Below, piece after piece: positions 31,752 through 40,524 of a DNA stretch of 52,828 nt. The stretch is from Aggregatilineales bacterium. Lineage in GTDB: Bacteria; Chloroflexota; Anaerolineae; Aggregatilineales; Phototrophicaceae. Both the position numbers and the translations under genes were made by a program. Position 1 is the stretch's first letter. Each line of letters starts with the position of its first letter. Under the pieces are notes generated by a model, which saw only the letters and a list, made by a program, of their open reading frames with translations, made no database searches and was not told where the DNA came from. The stretch is from NCBI GenBank assembly GCA_029975765.1, contig JARKOK010000156.1:1-52828 (forward strand). Reading direction: 5' to 3'.

Positions 31752-32138
31752 ATGAATACACAAACCGACGAACTCACCATTCAGGAAGTGGCCGAAGCCA
31801 CCGGCTTGAGCGTCCATACGCTGCGGTATTACGAGCGTATCGGTCTCATTCATTCGATTGGCCGGGCAGAGAACACCCACCGCCGGTACTCGATGGATGA
31901 TGTTGGCTGGATCGAGTTTCTCAAAAAGCTGCGCGCGATTGGGATGCCGATCCACCAGATGCAGCGGTATGCCGAACTTCAGCGGCAGGGTGACGACACG
32001 CTGCCGGAGCGGCTGGACATGCTCAGGGAACTCCAGCAGTCGGTTGAGGCGCATATCGCCGAACTACAGGAACATCTGAAGCTCATCCACTACAAGATTG
32101 AAATTTACGGAGAACAGGTCGCCGCGCGAACGCCCTGA
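31752..32138 (+). CDS. MerR family transcriptional regulator
   Basis: 128 residues. Winged HTH at 8-75 (TIQEVAEATGLSVHTLRYYERIGLI, then the wing RRYSMDDVGWIEFLKKLRAIGM) and a dimerisation coiled coil at about 80-120. No metal-binding cysteines are present, so it belongs with the AdhR/NmlR-like regulators that answer aldehydes or other electrophiles, not metals. The downstream aldo/keto reductase fits that idea. Controlled by the 19-base-spacer promoter directly in front. Confidence 0.93.
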   Translation: MNTQTDELTIQEVAEATGLSVHTLRYYERIGLIHSIGRAENTHRRYSMDDVGWIEFLKKLRAIGMPIHQMQRYAELQRQGDDTLPERLDMLRELQQSVEAHIAELQEHLKLIHYKIEIYGEQVAARTP

Positions 32139-32169
32139 CTGACCGCCCACCAAGTTTCAGGAGGTTATC

Positions 32170-32388
32170 ATGTTTCCACCGATGACCCCGCTGACCGAGC
32201 GGGTACGTATTGAATTTGAGCAGCGCCGGCGGGAAGCGCCGGACGCCGTTCCGGTCGAACGCTGGTCGCTGCCGCGCCGCTGGTTCGCCGGACGTAGATG
32301 GTCGTTCCGGCTGCCGCGCCGCCGGTGGCCGCTTCCCGCCCGTCGGACGGCGGGTGCGTTCACCCCTTCATGCGATGCTGAATGTTAA
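32170..32388 (+). CDS. small arginine/proline-rich protein of unknown function
   Basis: 72 residues, not recognised. The N-terminus (TPLTERVRIEFEQRRREAPD) is a plausible helix; the rest is a run of Arg, Trp and Pro. The strong AGGAGG site 5 bases before ATG and its place between merR and the reductase, 15 bases before the latter, argue for translation. The low-complexity second half could instead be non-coding leader. Function unknown. Confidence 0.5.
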   Translation: MFPPMTPLTERVRIEFEQRRREAPDAVPVERWSLPRRWFAGRRWSFRLPRRRWPLPARRTAGAFTPSCDAEC

Positions 32389-32403
32389 AAAAGGAGACAT
32401 ATC

Positions 32404-33411
32404 ATGACTGCTGCATTGAATCGGGTACTGGGCCGGTCGGGGATTCCGGTCAGCGCCATTGGCCTGGGCTGCTGGGCGATTGGAGGGCCGTTCTGGTGGG
32501 GTGATAACCCGGTTGGCTGGGGCGAAGTGGACGATGAGGAATCCATCCGCGCCATTCACCGCGCGCTGGAACTGGGTGTGAATTTTCTGGATACCGCCGA
32601 CGTGTACGGCACGGGGCACAGTGAACGGGTGGTCGCCCGCGCGCTGGCTGGCCGCCGTCAGGAAGTGGTGATTGCGACCAAGTTCGGCAACGTGTTTGAC
32701 GAAACCACACGCCAGATCACCGGCGCGGACGCTTCGCCCGACTATATCCGCCGCGCCTGCGAAGCCTCGCTGAAGCGGTTGAACACCGATGTGATTGACC
32801 TGTACCAGTTTCACCTGAATGGTTATGACGCCGACAAAGCCGGCATCGTGCGGGATACGCTGGAGGCGCTGGTCACGGAAGGCAAAATCCGCTGCTACGG
32901 CTGGAGCACGGATTTCCCGGACGGGGCGCGGGTGTTTGCCGACGGGACTAACTGCGCGGCGATCCAACTGGATATGAACGTGCTGCTTGATAACGCCCCC
33001 ATGATCGCGCTGTGCGAGCAGTTCAATCTGGCGGCCATCAACCGGGGGCCGCTGGCGATGGGTTTGCTGACCGGCAAATACACCGCGAACTCACAGCTTG
33101 CCCGAAACGATGTACGCGGCGAACACAGCCCGGAATGGATGCGCTACTTCAAAGATGGCAAACCGCACCCCGAATGGCTGGCGCGGCTGGACGCAGTCCG
33201 TGAAATTCTCACCAGCGGCGGGCGCACGCTGGCGCAGGGGGCGCTGGCCTGGCTGTGGGCGCGCAGCCCGCAAACGCTGCCGATTCCCGGTTTTCGAACG
33301 GTGGCGCAGGTGGAAGAGAACGCCGGGGCGCTCAACTTCGGCCCGCTGGCGGCTGACCAGATGCAGGAAATTGATACACTGCTGGAGCGCACTGTCGGCC
33401 TCGAAGCCTGA
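32404..33411 (+). CDS. aldo/keto reductase
   Basis: 335 residues. (alpha/beta)8-barrel NADPH-dependent oxidoreductase. The catalytic tetrad is visible: Asp63 and Tyr68 (FLDTADVYGTGHSE), Lys93 (IATKFGN) and His137 (YQFHLNG). The C-terminal IPGFRTVAQVEENAGAL matches the cofactor phosphate-binding part. It starts after AAGGAG, 15 bases from the small gene, and is probably induced through the MerR regulator when a carbonyl compound is present (inference). Ends at a long hairpin. Confidence 0.95.
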   Translation: MTAALNRVLGRSGIPVSAIGLGCWAIGGPFWWGDNPVGWGEVDDEESIRAIHRALELGVNFLDTADVYGTGHSERVVARALAGRRQEVVIATKFGNVFDETTRQITGADASPDYIRRACEASLKRLNTDVIDLYQFHLNGYDADKAGIVRDTLEALVTEGKIRCYGWSTDFPDGARVFADGTNCAAIQLDMNVLLDNAPMIALCEQFNLAAINRGPLAMGLLTGKYTANSQLARNDVRGEHSPEWMRYFKDGKPHPEWLARLDAVREILTSGGRTLAQGALAWLWARSPQTLPIPGFRTVAQVEENAGALNFGPLAADQMQEIDTLLERTVGLEA

Positions 33412-33421
33412 CACGCCGGTG

Positions 33422-33462
33422 ATTTCACCCCCTCAGTCCCAGGCCGGGTGAGGGGGTGAAAT
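33422..33462. terminator. bidirectional hairpin after the aldo/keto reductase
   Basis: ATTTCACCCCCTCA (33422-33435) and TGAGGGGGTGAAAT (33449-33462) form a perfect 14-base-pair stem with a 13-base loop between two convergent genes. Confidence 0.8.
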
Positions 33463-33472
33463 ACACGATTGG

Positions 33473-34285
33473 TCAGACACCGACATCCCGGCGCTGGAAG
33501 GCCCAGACGGATCCCACGACCAGCAGTGCCGTCACCGCCAGCAGCAGCCCCGCATTACCCAGGTTCAGACCATTGGTGACGACCGATTGCGCGTCGTAGT
33601 AGCTGAAGAACGACAGCACCCGCACGCTGCTCAAGGCCGATTCACTGGCGGCGGCCCCCAGGAAGTCTATGAAGTAGCTGGCAATGATGAACGTCGCGGC
33701 GACGGCGGTCGCGGTGCTTTTGCGGCGCAGCACCGCCGTTACGAAAGTGGTGAAGGCGATCATCAGCAGGCTGCTGGGAATCATGTTCAGCGTGCCTTCG
33801 ACCAACCGCCCCATGTTGACTTCCCGCAGCAGGGGTGAGGTCTGCGTGCCGGCCAGCAGCCCCAGGAAGCTCACCCCGATGATGGCGATCATCACCAGCA
33901 TGTAGGCCGCCAACTTTTCCAGCACCACGCGCCAGCGCGGCACGGGCAGGCTCAGCACCACATCCAGGATGCCGGCATCTTCGTCGTTAGCCGTCACACC
34001 CAGCCCGGCGATCACGGCATACACCGCCAGGATGAGCAGCGTGTAGCCAAAGAAACCAAACGTGATAAAGCCTTCCGGCGTCGCCAGCGAGGCGGCATCC
34101 TCCATGCCAAACATCTGGAGCAACGCCGGCGGCATGTTTGAAGCCACTGCCGCATACTGCTTCAGTGCGTCCACGTCAGGAATGACGACGGCGATATACA
34201 GTCCCAGCACCGCCAGACTGAGACCCCAGTAGAGAATCTGCCGCCAGTTGCGGCGCAGCGTTTCGGTGAAAATCGTCCCGCTCAT
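33473..34285 (-). CDS. ABC-2 type transporter permease
   Basis: 270 residues with six membrane helices in the ABC-2 pattern: an N-terminal cytoplasmic stretch (FTETLRRNWRQILYW), helix 1 at about 17-36, a long outer loop, and the EDAGILDVVLSLPVPRWRVV coupling region (about 98-120). Partner of the ATPase encoded just upstream, whose gene it overlaps by 4 bases. Probably exports a hydrophobic or toxic compound, given its link to a TetR repressor; the substrate is unknown. Confidence 0.9.
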   Translation of the reverse strand: MSGTIFTETLRRNWRQILYWGLSLAVLGLYIAVVIPDVDALKQYAAVASNMPPALLQMFGMEDAASLATPEGFITFGFFGYTLLILAVYAVIAGLGVTANDEDAGILDVVLSLPVPRWRVVLEKLAAYMLVMIAIIGVSFLGLLAGTQTSPLLREVNMGRLVEGTLNMIPSSLLMIAFTTFVTAVLRRKSTATAVAATFIIASYFIDFLGAAASESALSSVRVLSFFSYYDAQSVVTNGLNLGNAGLLLAVTALLVVGSVWAFQRRDVGV

Positions 34286-35229
34286 GAGGCTACCTCCTGC
34301 ATCGGCCTGCCGGCATTCGAGCCGTTGCCGTAATACGACAGGAAGATTTCTTCCAACGAGGCTTCCTGCGTGTCAATGTCAATGATGTACTGGCTGCTCA
34401 GGGCTTGCAGCAGCGGATTGTAGTCGCCGTGCAGCCGCAGACGCAGCGTATGGCCGTCGGCGGTGATATCGCTCACGCCGGGCACCCCGGCCAGCGGCGC
34501 GGTATCTACCGGGTCGCGGAAGTGCAGTGTCACCCACCGGAAGTCGGCATGGCGCAGGCCGCTCACGGTTTCGACGGCCTGAAGCTGGCCTTCGCGCAGG
34601 ATGCCCACGCGGTCGCAGATCGCCTGCACTTCGCCCAGGATGTGCGACGACAGGAACACTGTGCGGCCTTCGGCGCGGACTTCGCGCATCAGTTCGTTAA
34701 AAATCTGCTGCATCAGCGGGTCAAGGCCGTTGGTTGGCTCGTCCAGAATGAGCAGTTCCGCCTGGTTCATCAGCGCGATGATCAGCCCCAGCTTGCGCCG
34801 GTTGCCGGATGAATAACTGCGCACGCGCAGCGTAGGGTCAAATTGCAGCCGTTCCACCAACTGCCGGACATAGGCCATGTCCACCCCGCCCCGCACCCGC
34901 GCCACGTAATCAATCACCTGGCTGCCGGTCAGGTTCTTCCACAGGTTGAGTTCCCCCGGCAGAAACCCGATGCGTTTGTGCAGCTCGACACTGTGCTGCT
35001 GCGCGTCCAGCCCGAACAGTCGGGCGCTGCCGCCGGTCGGGCGAATCAGATCGAGCAGCAGGCGAATCGTGGTCGTTTTGCCCGCGCCGTTGGGTCCCAG
35101 ATAACCGAAAATTTCCCCCGGCCACACATTCAGCGTGAGGTCGCTCAGCGCGCGGACTTCGCGTTCGCGGCTCTTGTAGACTTTGCTCAGTTTGTCCGTC
35201 TGGATGACGGGGGTGTTGTGGTTCACCAT
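34282..35229 (-). CDS. ABC transporter ATPase, exporter type
   Basis: 315 residues. Walker A GPNGAGKT (45-52), Walker B LLILDEPTNGLD (159-170) and H-loop SSHIL. The signature is YSSGNRRK (139-146) in place of LSGGQ, a known variation among ABC-2 exporters. About 100 C-terminal residues form the accessory domain typical of CcmA/NatA-like subunits. ATG 35229 follows GGGAGGGG; the frame is open to 35265. First gene of a two-gene operon, with an inverted-repeat operator 100 bases upstream. Confidence 0.93.
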   Translation of the reverse strand: MVNHNTPVIQTDKLSKVYKSREREVRALSDLTLNVWPGEIFGYLGPNGAGKTTTIRLLLDLIRPTGGSARLFGLDAQQHSVELHKRIGFLPGELNLWKNLTGSQVIDYVARVRGGVDMAYVRQLVERLQFDPTLRVRSYSSGNRRKLGLIIALMNQAELLILDEPTNGLDPLMQQIFNELMREVRAEGRTVFLSSHILGEVQAICDRVGILREGQLQAVETVSGLRHADFRWVTLHFRDPVDTAPLAGVPGVSDITADGHTLRLRLHGDYNPLLQALSSQYIIDIDTQEASLEEIFLSYYGNGSNAGRPMQEVAS

Positions 35230-35328
35230 AATCCCCTCCCACTTAACCCTGAAAAATGGCTGCAATCAGCCTTCGTATCAAATGGCGCCAGCCCTATTTT
35301 TAGGCTACGCTTTTTATTTTATTCTATC

Positions 35329-35345
35329 CCCCTAAAAATTAGGGG
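35329..35345. promoter_or_regulatory. candidate TetR operator upstream of the ABC operon
   Basis: CCCCTAA-AAA-TTAGGGG, perfect 7-base arms. It lies just upstream of a minus-strand TAGAAT -10-like hexamer at about 35323-35328, where a bound repressor would block polymerase. It shares 14 of 17 bases with the palindrome core at 36213-36229, in front of the tetR gene. Confidence 0.65.
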
Positions 35346-35421
35346 TTATGGCGCAGGCTTCCACCAGCGCGTGGCACGCCGTTCACGACATTTTGTTACC
35401 GTTCGTCCAGGGAAACCGGTT

Positions 35422-36129
35422 TTACATCAACCTGCCCTGCGCCCAGTGAGCTTGCAGCACCGCCGTCATGGAACGAATGGCCTGCTTGCCCGCCGCGCTG
35501 TCGCCGCCGCCCGGCGGCGCAAACGCCCGTTCGATAAAATCCGCCAGCCCGTTGATGGCCTCGTCCAGCGGCGGCACCTGGTCGGGTGGCATCAGATCGT
35601 CCACGAACACCATGCCCGCCCGGATACAGTTCAGCACATAGGCCACCATCACCGGCTCAATATCGGTGCGCACCACCCCGGCCTGCTGCATCAACCGGAC
35701 AAATTCCCGGCTGATACCACCGCGCTGCGCGTACAGGGCGGCATCCTGCCGCCGGAGAAAATCGCCCAGCACCCGTTTGTCCTGGGTGACAAGCGCCCTG
35801 AGCAGCGGTCGCTCCTGGATCGCCAGCAGCGAATGCCGGTACAGTGCCTGAAGCTGGCCGCCGTTGGGGTCCTGCTCGATCAACTCCAGCCACCGGATGG
35901 TGAAGGTCTGCATTTCACGCAGCAGCAGCGCCTTAAACAGCGCGTCCTTGCTGTCCCAGTGCAGGTAGACCGCCCCTTTGGAGACTCCCGCTTCATGCGC
36001 GATCTCGCCGACGGTCGTTTTGTCGTAACCGTAATGGATGATCAACCGCGCGGCGGCATCCAGAATACGCTGCTCGCGTTCCGGGTTGGCGGGCCGGTCA
36101 GCGTCCTTCGGTTTGTCGGTTTCGTCCAC
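35422..36129 (-). CDS. TetR family transcriptional repressor
   Basis: 235 residues. N-terminal TetR HTH (about 17-63: EQRILDAAARLIIHYGYDKTTVGEIAHEAG then VSKGAVYLHWDSKDALF) and a helical ligand/dimer domain (65-235). GTG 36129 is preferred because AGGAGG sits directly upstream, although with only 3 bases spacing; ATG 36186 has no ribosome site. It probably represses the adjacent ABC exporter operon and itself: matching palindromes stand in front of both. Confidence 0.92.
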   Translation of the reverse strand: MDETDKPKDADRPANPEREQRILDAAARLIIHYGYDKTTVGEIAHEAGVSKGAVYLHWDSKDALFKALLLREMQTFTIRWLELIEQDPNGGQLQALYRHSLLAIQERPLLRALVTQDKRVLGDFLRRQDAALYAQRGGISREFVRLMQQAGVVRTDIEPVMVAYVLNCIRAGMVFVDDLMPPDQVPPLDEAINGLADFIERAFAPPGGGDSAAGKQAIRSMTAVLQAHWAQGRLM

Positions 36130-36211
36130 AGGCCTCCTTTTGACTGTTTGACCGGATATGCACTTTCGGTCATATGGTACGATCAATCAACGCCGGTGTC
36201 AAGATTATTTC

Positions 36212-36230
36212 ACCCCCACAAATTGGGGGT
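36212..36230. promoter_or_regulatory. candidate TetR operator in the tetR/serine hydrolase divergent region
   Basis: ACCCCCA-CAAAT-TGGGGGT, perfect 7-base arms, between the tetR start (minus) and the serine hydrolase start (plus). Aligned by its centre it matches the operator at 35329 in 14 of 17 positions. Position suits autoregulation and possible control of the hydrolase. Confidence 0.6.
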
Positions 36231-36300
36231 TCGCCGGTTGCGATGGCCGCCGCGCTCACGCTACACTCTGCTTTTTTCAGGCGACGAAAAGGATTTAAAC

Positions 36301-38064
36301 GTGTCCCCTGCCAGCAGTTATGCACATCTGGCGGCTCAGGCCAGTTTCCTGCAAACCGCCTTCCAGCAGTTTCGGGAGGAACATCATATTCCGGGGTTAG
36401 CCTATGGCCTGGTGGCCGGCGGCGAACTCGTGGCGGCGGGCGGCCTCGGCGTTCAGACGATGCACGACCAGACGCCCGTCACGCCGGACAGCGTGTTTCG
36501 CATCGCTTCGATGACCAAAAGTTTCACGGCGATGGCCGTCATCAGCCTGCGGGACGAAGGCCGCTTCCAGCTTGACACCCCCGCGGAAGCGGTCGTGCCG
36601 GAACTGGCGCGGCTGCGCTACCCCACCCGCGACTCCGCGCCGGTCACCATCCGGCAGTTATTGACGATGAGCGCCGGGTTTCCCCAGGATGACCCCTGGT
36701 CTGACCGCCAGTTGGCCTGCGACGAAGCCACCTTTACCGACTGGCTGCGCGGCGGGATTTCGTTTTCCAACCCGCCGGGCGTGACCTTTGAATATTCGAA
36801 TTACGGTTATGCCATTTTAGGCCGGATCATTACAACGGTGTCCGGTATGCCGTACCAGACGTATATTCAGGAACATATCCTGAAGCCGCTGGGCATGACC
36901 AGCAGCACCTTTGACGTGCGGGCGGTTGCGCCGGAACGGCTGGCGCTGGGCTACCGCCGGGAGGATAACCAGTGGACAGCCGAACCGCCGCTGGCCGACG
37001 GCGTATTTGGGGCGATGGGTGGGCTGTTCACCACGATTACGGACTTTGCGCGGTACATGGCGCTGCTGCTGTCGGCCTTTCCGCCGCGCGACGACGACGA
37101 TACCGGCCCGGTGCGCCGCAGTTCGCTGCGGGAGATGCAGCAGATGGCGCGGCAGAGTCTTGTCATCTCGACGCGCACCACGCCGGACGCGCCGGCGCTG
37201 GTACAGAACATCGGCTACGGCTACGGCCTGCGGATTGAAACTGATTCGGTGCTGGGTTATTCGGTCGCGCACGGCGGCGGCCTGCCGGGTTATGGCACGT
37301 TTTACCGGCTGCTACCGGACTGCGGCGTGGGGCTGGTGGCGTTTGCCAACCTGACGTATGAATCGCCAGCCGCACGCATCAACGACATTCTCTATCACTG
37401 GCGGCAGACCGGCGCGCTCCAGCCGCGTAAGCCCGCGCCGACCGCCCCGCTGCTGGCGGCGCAGGCGGCGCTGGCGCAGTTGTATGAAAACTGGGACGAC
37501 AGCGTGATGACCGGCATCGCCACCGCTTCGTTTTTCCAGGACAGCCCGCTGGACAAACGGCGGCAGCAGTTTACCGACCTGCGCCGCCGTTTCGGGAAAT
37601 GCCGGCAAATCACGCCGGTCGAGCCGGAAAACGCGCTGCGCGGGCGCTGGCGGATGGTCTGCCGGGGCGGGTATCTGGAACTGTTTGCCACGCTCGCGCC
37701 GACCGTACCGCCGCAGCTTCAGTATTTGCAGATCACCGCCGCCCGGTCGCTGAACCCGGCCTTCAAACGAACCACCGCGCAGGTGATACGGCTGATCAAT
37801 CAGTGGGACGAAACGCTGGCGCCGGCTGTGTTTGACCGGTCGCTGAAACGGGCGGCGCTCCGGTCGCAGTTCGAGGCGCTGCGCGTCCAGTACGGCAGGC
37901 TGCGTTTGGGTGAAGTGCTGGAAGGGGACGGCAGCACCACCGCGCGCCTGCGGCTGACGGGCAAAAACGGCCAGGTGGATATGAAGCTGACGCTCAACCC
38001 CCAAACCGGACGGGTAACCGGCGTGATCTTCACCCGCCCGCGCGAAACGGCGTTTGTGCCATAA
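36301..38064 (+). CDS. serine hydrolase, beta-lactamase/class C PBP family, with C-terminal extension
   Basis: 587 residues. Active-site SMTK (70-73), YSN (165-167) and HGGG (near 322) in the class C order. The C-terminal 200 residues (about 385-587) form an extra domain with LRGRW- and RLRLTGKNGQV-type strands that may be lipocalin-like. No signal peptide, as in the paralogue at 10676. GTG 36301 was chosen; an AAAAGGA sequence lies upstream. The frame is open back to 34843, but that stretch runs antisense through the ABC ATPase and tetR genes. Divergent from tetR and next to a candidate operator. Substrate unknown. Confidence 0.88.
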   Translation: MSPASSYAHLAAQASFLQTAFQQFREEHHIPGLAYGLVAGGELVAAGGLGVQTMHDQTPVTPDSVFRIASMTKSFTAMAVISLRDEGRFQLDTPAEAVVPELARLRYPTRDSAPVTIRQLLTMSAGFPQDDPWSDRQLACDEATFTDWLRGGISFSNPPGVTFEYSNYGYAILGRIITTVSGMPYQTYIQEHILKPLGMTSSTFDVRAVAPERLALGYRREDNQWTAEPPLADGVFGAMGGLFTTITDFARYMALLLSAFPPRDDDDTGPVRRSSLREMQQMARQSLVISTRTTPDAPALVQNIGYGYGLRIETDSVLGYSVAHGGGLPGYGTFYRLLPDCGVGLVAFANLTYESPAARINDILYHWRQTGALQPRKPAPTAPLLAAQAALAQLYENWDDSVMTGIATASFFQDSPLDKRRQQFTDLRRRFGKCRQITPVEPENALRGRWRMVCRGGYLELFATLAPTVPPQLQYLQITAARSLNPAFKRTTAQVIRLINQWDETLAPAVFDRSLKRAALRSQFEALRVQYGRLRLGEVLEGDGSTTARLRLTGKNGQVDMKLTLNPQTGRVTGVIFTRPRETAFVP

Positions 38065-38067
38065 GGT

Positions 38068-39819
38068 TTACGGCAGCATCACGGCGAAAGCATCTGCCGC
38101 GCTCCACGCACCCCAACTGCCGTCAGGCCGCTGCGCCCGCACCCGCCAGTAATACAGGCCGTCGCTGAGCGGCGGCGGCGCGGCGGCCAGCGTGCCGGCG
38201 CTGACTTCAGCCGCGTACAGCGGCGAGGCGAAATCGCGGCTGTCATCCACTTCGACGGCGTAGGCCGCCGCCCACGTCACCGGATTCCAGGTCAGCGCGG
38301 GCGCAGCTGTCCGGTACAGGTGGCGCACCGGCGCGGCCTGCTGGTGGGATAGATGATCGAAGCCGATGTACTCATACGCGCCGCTGTCACACTGGCCCAG
38401 GCCGTCGCCATCCCCATCAAAATCACGCGCCCGCCCGCGCTGGTCGTCCGGCGGGCATGGGCGGGTGCCAGCATCCACCGCCGGGCTGGCGGCAGGCAGG
38501 GCATGGGTCGGCGTCCGACCGCCGTTGTCCGCCAGCGGTTGCAGCAGTGGGTCGGCCAGCGTGATGCCCACCGCGCAGGCGCGGTCATTCCCGCCGGACG
38601 GTGTTTGAAAATTGCCGCTGCCGGCAAACGTTTTTTCACACTGGAGATTCTGCCCCCAGGGATTGCCCGCCGTGTTGTGGGCGAACAGCGTATTCCGCGC
38701 CGTCACCCGGCTGCCGCCCCAGACCGCACCGCCCATGAACGCGGCCTGATTGTAGGCCAGTGTGACGTTGGTCAGCGTGAACTCGTCGCTGCTGGCAATC
38801 GTGATCGCGCCGCCCAGCCCGCCGCCCGCGCCATCGTCGGCGCGGTTGCCGGAGAAGGTGACATTGGTCAGCGCCGCGCTGGCGCTTTCGCCCGTCCACA
38901 GCGCGCCGCCCTGCTGCGCTGCCGTATTCGCCACAAAGGCCGAAGCGGTAATTCTCAGCGGCCCGCTGCCCACCCGCAGCGCCCCGCCCAGTGCGTCCCC
39001 CCGGCTGTCCGGCATCACATGATTGTCACGAAACAGGGTGCTGTCATACGCCACCAGACTGCCGCGCTGGTACGGGTACATCCAGTTAAAGACCGCGCCG
39101 CCCTGTCCCTGGCCGGAGTTCTCGCTGAAGGTGACACGGGTGAACCGCAGGAACGGCGCGGCGGTGTCGTTCAGGCCGTCGCTGTACAGCGCGCCGGCGT
39201 AGCCGGTGGCATGGTTGCCGGTGAAAACTGTGTCGCTGATGGCGGCGCTGGCGTACAGCAGATGCACCGCGCCGCCGCTGCTGTTTTCGGCGCGGTTGCC
39301 GGTGAAGGTCGAACCGCTGACGGTCAGCAGGCCGCTTTGCAAGAAGATCGCGCCGCCGCCGTGATCATTGTTACTGCCGGCGGTGTGATGGTAAACATTG
39401 TTACGAAAGATGCAGTTTTCAACGGTGAGGCTGCTGCGCCACCGGCTGTACACCCCACCGCCGCCGTTGTCGCCAGTGCGGTAGCCATCGGCAATCGTCA
39501 GATGTCTGAGGGTGAGCAGCGGGCCGGTATTTTCGAGGATAGGTGTCTGGCCGCCGCCGGAGAGGGTAACGAGGCCGCCGCCATCTATCGTCGTGGCGGT
39601 GGTAATCAGTTTGGCGGCAGTGACGGTGATGGTATGCGGCGCGCTGCCGCAGTTAAAGGTGACCAGCCCGCCGCCCGCCAGCGCCGTCGTCAGGGCGGCT
39701 TCGGTGCAGCTTGCCGGGGTGCCGCTGCCCACCACACCCCCCGCCCGACTGGACGGCAGCGCCGCCGCTGCCAGCCACGCCAGCGCCAGCAGCGCCGTGC
39801 ATACTTGCCAGAATCGCAT
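38068..39819 (-). CDS. secreted right-handed beta-helix surface protein
   Basis: 583 residues. Signal peptide (VCTALLALAWLAAAALPSSRA). A CSLREAI-like opening follows (GTPASCTEAALTTAL, about 33-47), then about ten beta-helix coils seen as repeated FRNN, FTGN, FSENSGQGQGGAVFN and FSGNRADDGAGGGLGGAI turns (about 95-385). DADGDG-like calcium-type residues (DFDGDGDGLGQCDSGAYEY, about 470) come next, then a C-terminal fibronectin type III-like domain (about 495-583, ending YWRVRAQRPDGSWGAWS). Likely extracellular or surface-attached; similar proteins are abundant in Chloroflexota. Converges with the serine hydrolase 3 bases apart. Confidence 0.9.
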   Translation of the reverse strand: MRFWQVCTALLALAWLAAAALPSSRAGGVVGSGTPASCTEAALTTALAGGGLVTFNCGSAPHTITVTAAKLITTATTIDGGGLVTLSGGGQTPILENTGPLLTLRHLTIADGYRTGDNGGGGVYSRWRSSLTVENCIFRNNVYHHTAGSNNDHGGGAIFLQSGLLTVSGSTFTGNRAENSSGGAVHLLYASAAISDTVFTGNHATGYAGALYSDGLNDTAAPFLRFTRVTFSENSGQGQGGAVFNWMYPYQRGSLVAYDSTLFRDNHVMPDSRGDALGGALRVGSGPLRITASAFVANTAAQQGGALWTGESASAALTNVTFSGNRADDGAGGGLGGAITIASSDEFTLTNVTLAYNQAAFMGGAVWGGSRVTARNTLFAHNTAGNPWGQNLQCEKTFAGSGNFQTPSGGNDRACAVGITLADPLLQPLADNGGRTPTHALPAASPAVDAGTRPCPPDDQRGRARDFDGDGDGLGQCDSGAYEYIGFDHLSHQQAAPVRHLYRTAAPALTWNPVTWAAAYAVEVDDSRDFASPLYAAEVSAGTLAAAPPPLSDGLYYWRVRAQRPDGSWGAWSAADAFAVMLP

Positions 39820-39927
39820 CCAACTACCTGTAACCCGGTAACCACAACCCCCTTATCATACGGGCATTTTTACGTTTTTCATGTTTGAGTTGCGTAAAGA
39901 TTTTCTGAGACGAAACCGGTAGAGCGT

Positions 39928-40216
39928 TATTCGCCTCCGAGTTCTTCTTCAATCACGCGGCGAATCAAGTCCGGGCTGACTTCTTCCTGTCGGGTTTTGG
40001 CATAAATGACCAGCATAATGATATGTTCAGGCGTGTGGATGTAATAAACTGCGCGATAGCCGCCGCGTTTTCCACGCCGTGAGTCCTGACTGCGAAGACG
40101 CACTTTGTAAGCTGTATAGCCCGTACCTTTGATCTGGTCGCCGGGTGTCTCTCCCTGAACGAGACGCTCAACGACTGCCGCTGGGTAAACAGGCGAGCGT
40201 AGCGGACTTTAATCAT
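39928..40216 (-). pseudogene. broken RelE/ParE-type toxin
   Basis: From about 40207 down to a stop at 39928-39930 one minus-strand frame encodes the toxin body: VVERLVQGETPGD, IKGTGYTAYKVRLRS, DSRRGKRGGYRAVYYI and IIMLVIYAKTRQEEV. This matches the RelE-like family that carries the K-x-R-x(n)-RGK-GGYR-YY signature. That frame has no ATG, GTG or TTG after its upstream stop. The start expected for such a toxin (ATG at 40216, overlapping the antitoxin stop) reads MIKVRYARLF in a different frame. The N-terminal helices are therefore missing or frameshifted, and the toxin is probably dead. Confidence 0.7.
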
Positions 40217-40463
40217 CCTCAGATTCATCGCCCCACATGGAGTCGTAAATGCGCCCGGCCTTTACATCTCGCAGGGCGGCGCGCAGATCATTCTCCAGGG
40301 TAGCCTCTGTCGGCAAATCCGCTTCCTCAGCCAATGCCTGATCGTGAAGCGCAATCAGATAATCCTGTACGCTCTCAAAACCATGCTGCCGGGCAGCAGC
40401 AATGATTTCCTCCCATTTTTCGACTGAGAGGTGTAACCGCTGTTCCTGGGTAAAGTTTGCCAT
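40209..40463 (-). CDS. probable antitoxin of a RelE-type pair
   Basis: 84 residues, acidic. LHLSVEKWEEIIAAARQHGFESVQDYLIALHDQALAEE (10-47) looks like a ribbon-helix-helix-style N-terminal part, and the acidic tail (DSMWGDESEDD) is typical of the disordered toxin-wrapping segment. Three ATG codons follow one another; the third (40463) has GAGG 7 bases upstream. Its end overlaps the expected toxin start (40216). The toxin downstream is frameshifted, so this may be an orphan antitoxin. The family is inferred from context. Confidence 0.65.
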   Translation of the reverse strand: MANFTQEQRLHLSVEKWEEIIAAARQHGFESVQDYLIALHDQALAEEADLPTEATLENDLRAALRDVKAGRIYDSMWGDESEDD

Positions 40464-40524
40464 CATCATACCTCACGCTGATTTACCCTAATTATAGCGG
40501 TGACGAACCGGGTTGGTATGTGGA

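Noticed and set aside
34843-36300. Long N-terminal extension of the second serine hydrolase
   Set aside because: It runs antisense through the ABC ATPase and tetR genes; the GTG at 36301 begins where the hydrolase domain begins.
38353-39888. 511-residue open frame on the plus strand
   Set aside because: Antisense to the beta-helix protein that has a signal peptide and repeats; the frame is Ala/Arg-rich and without domains.
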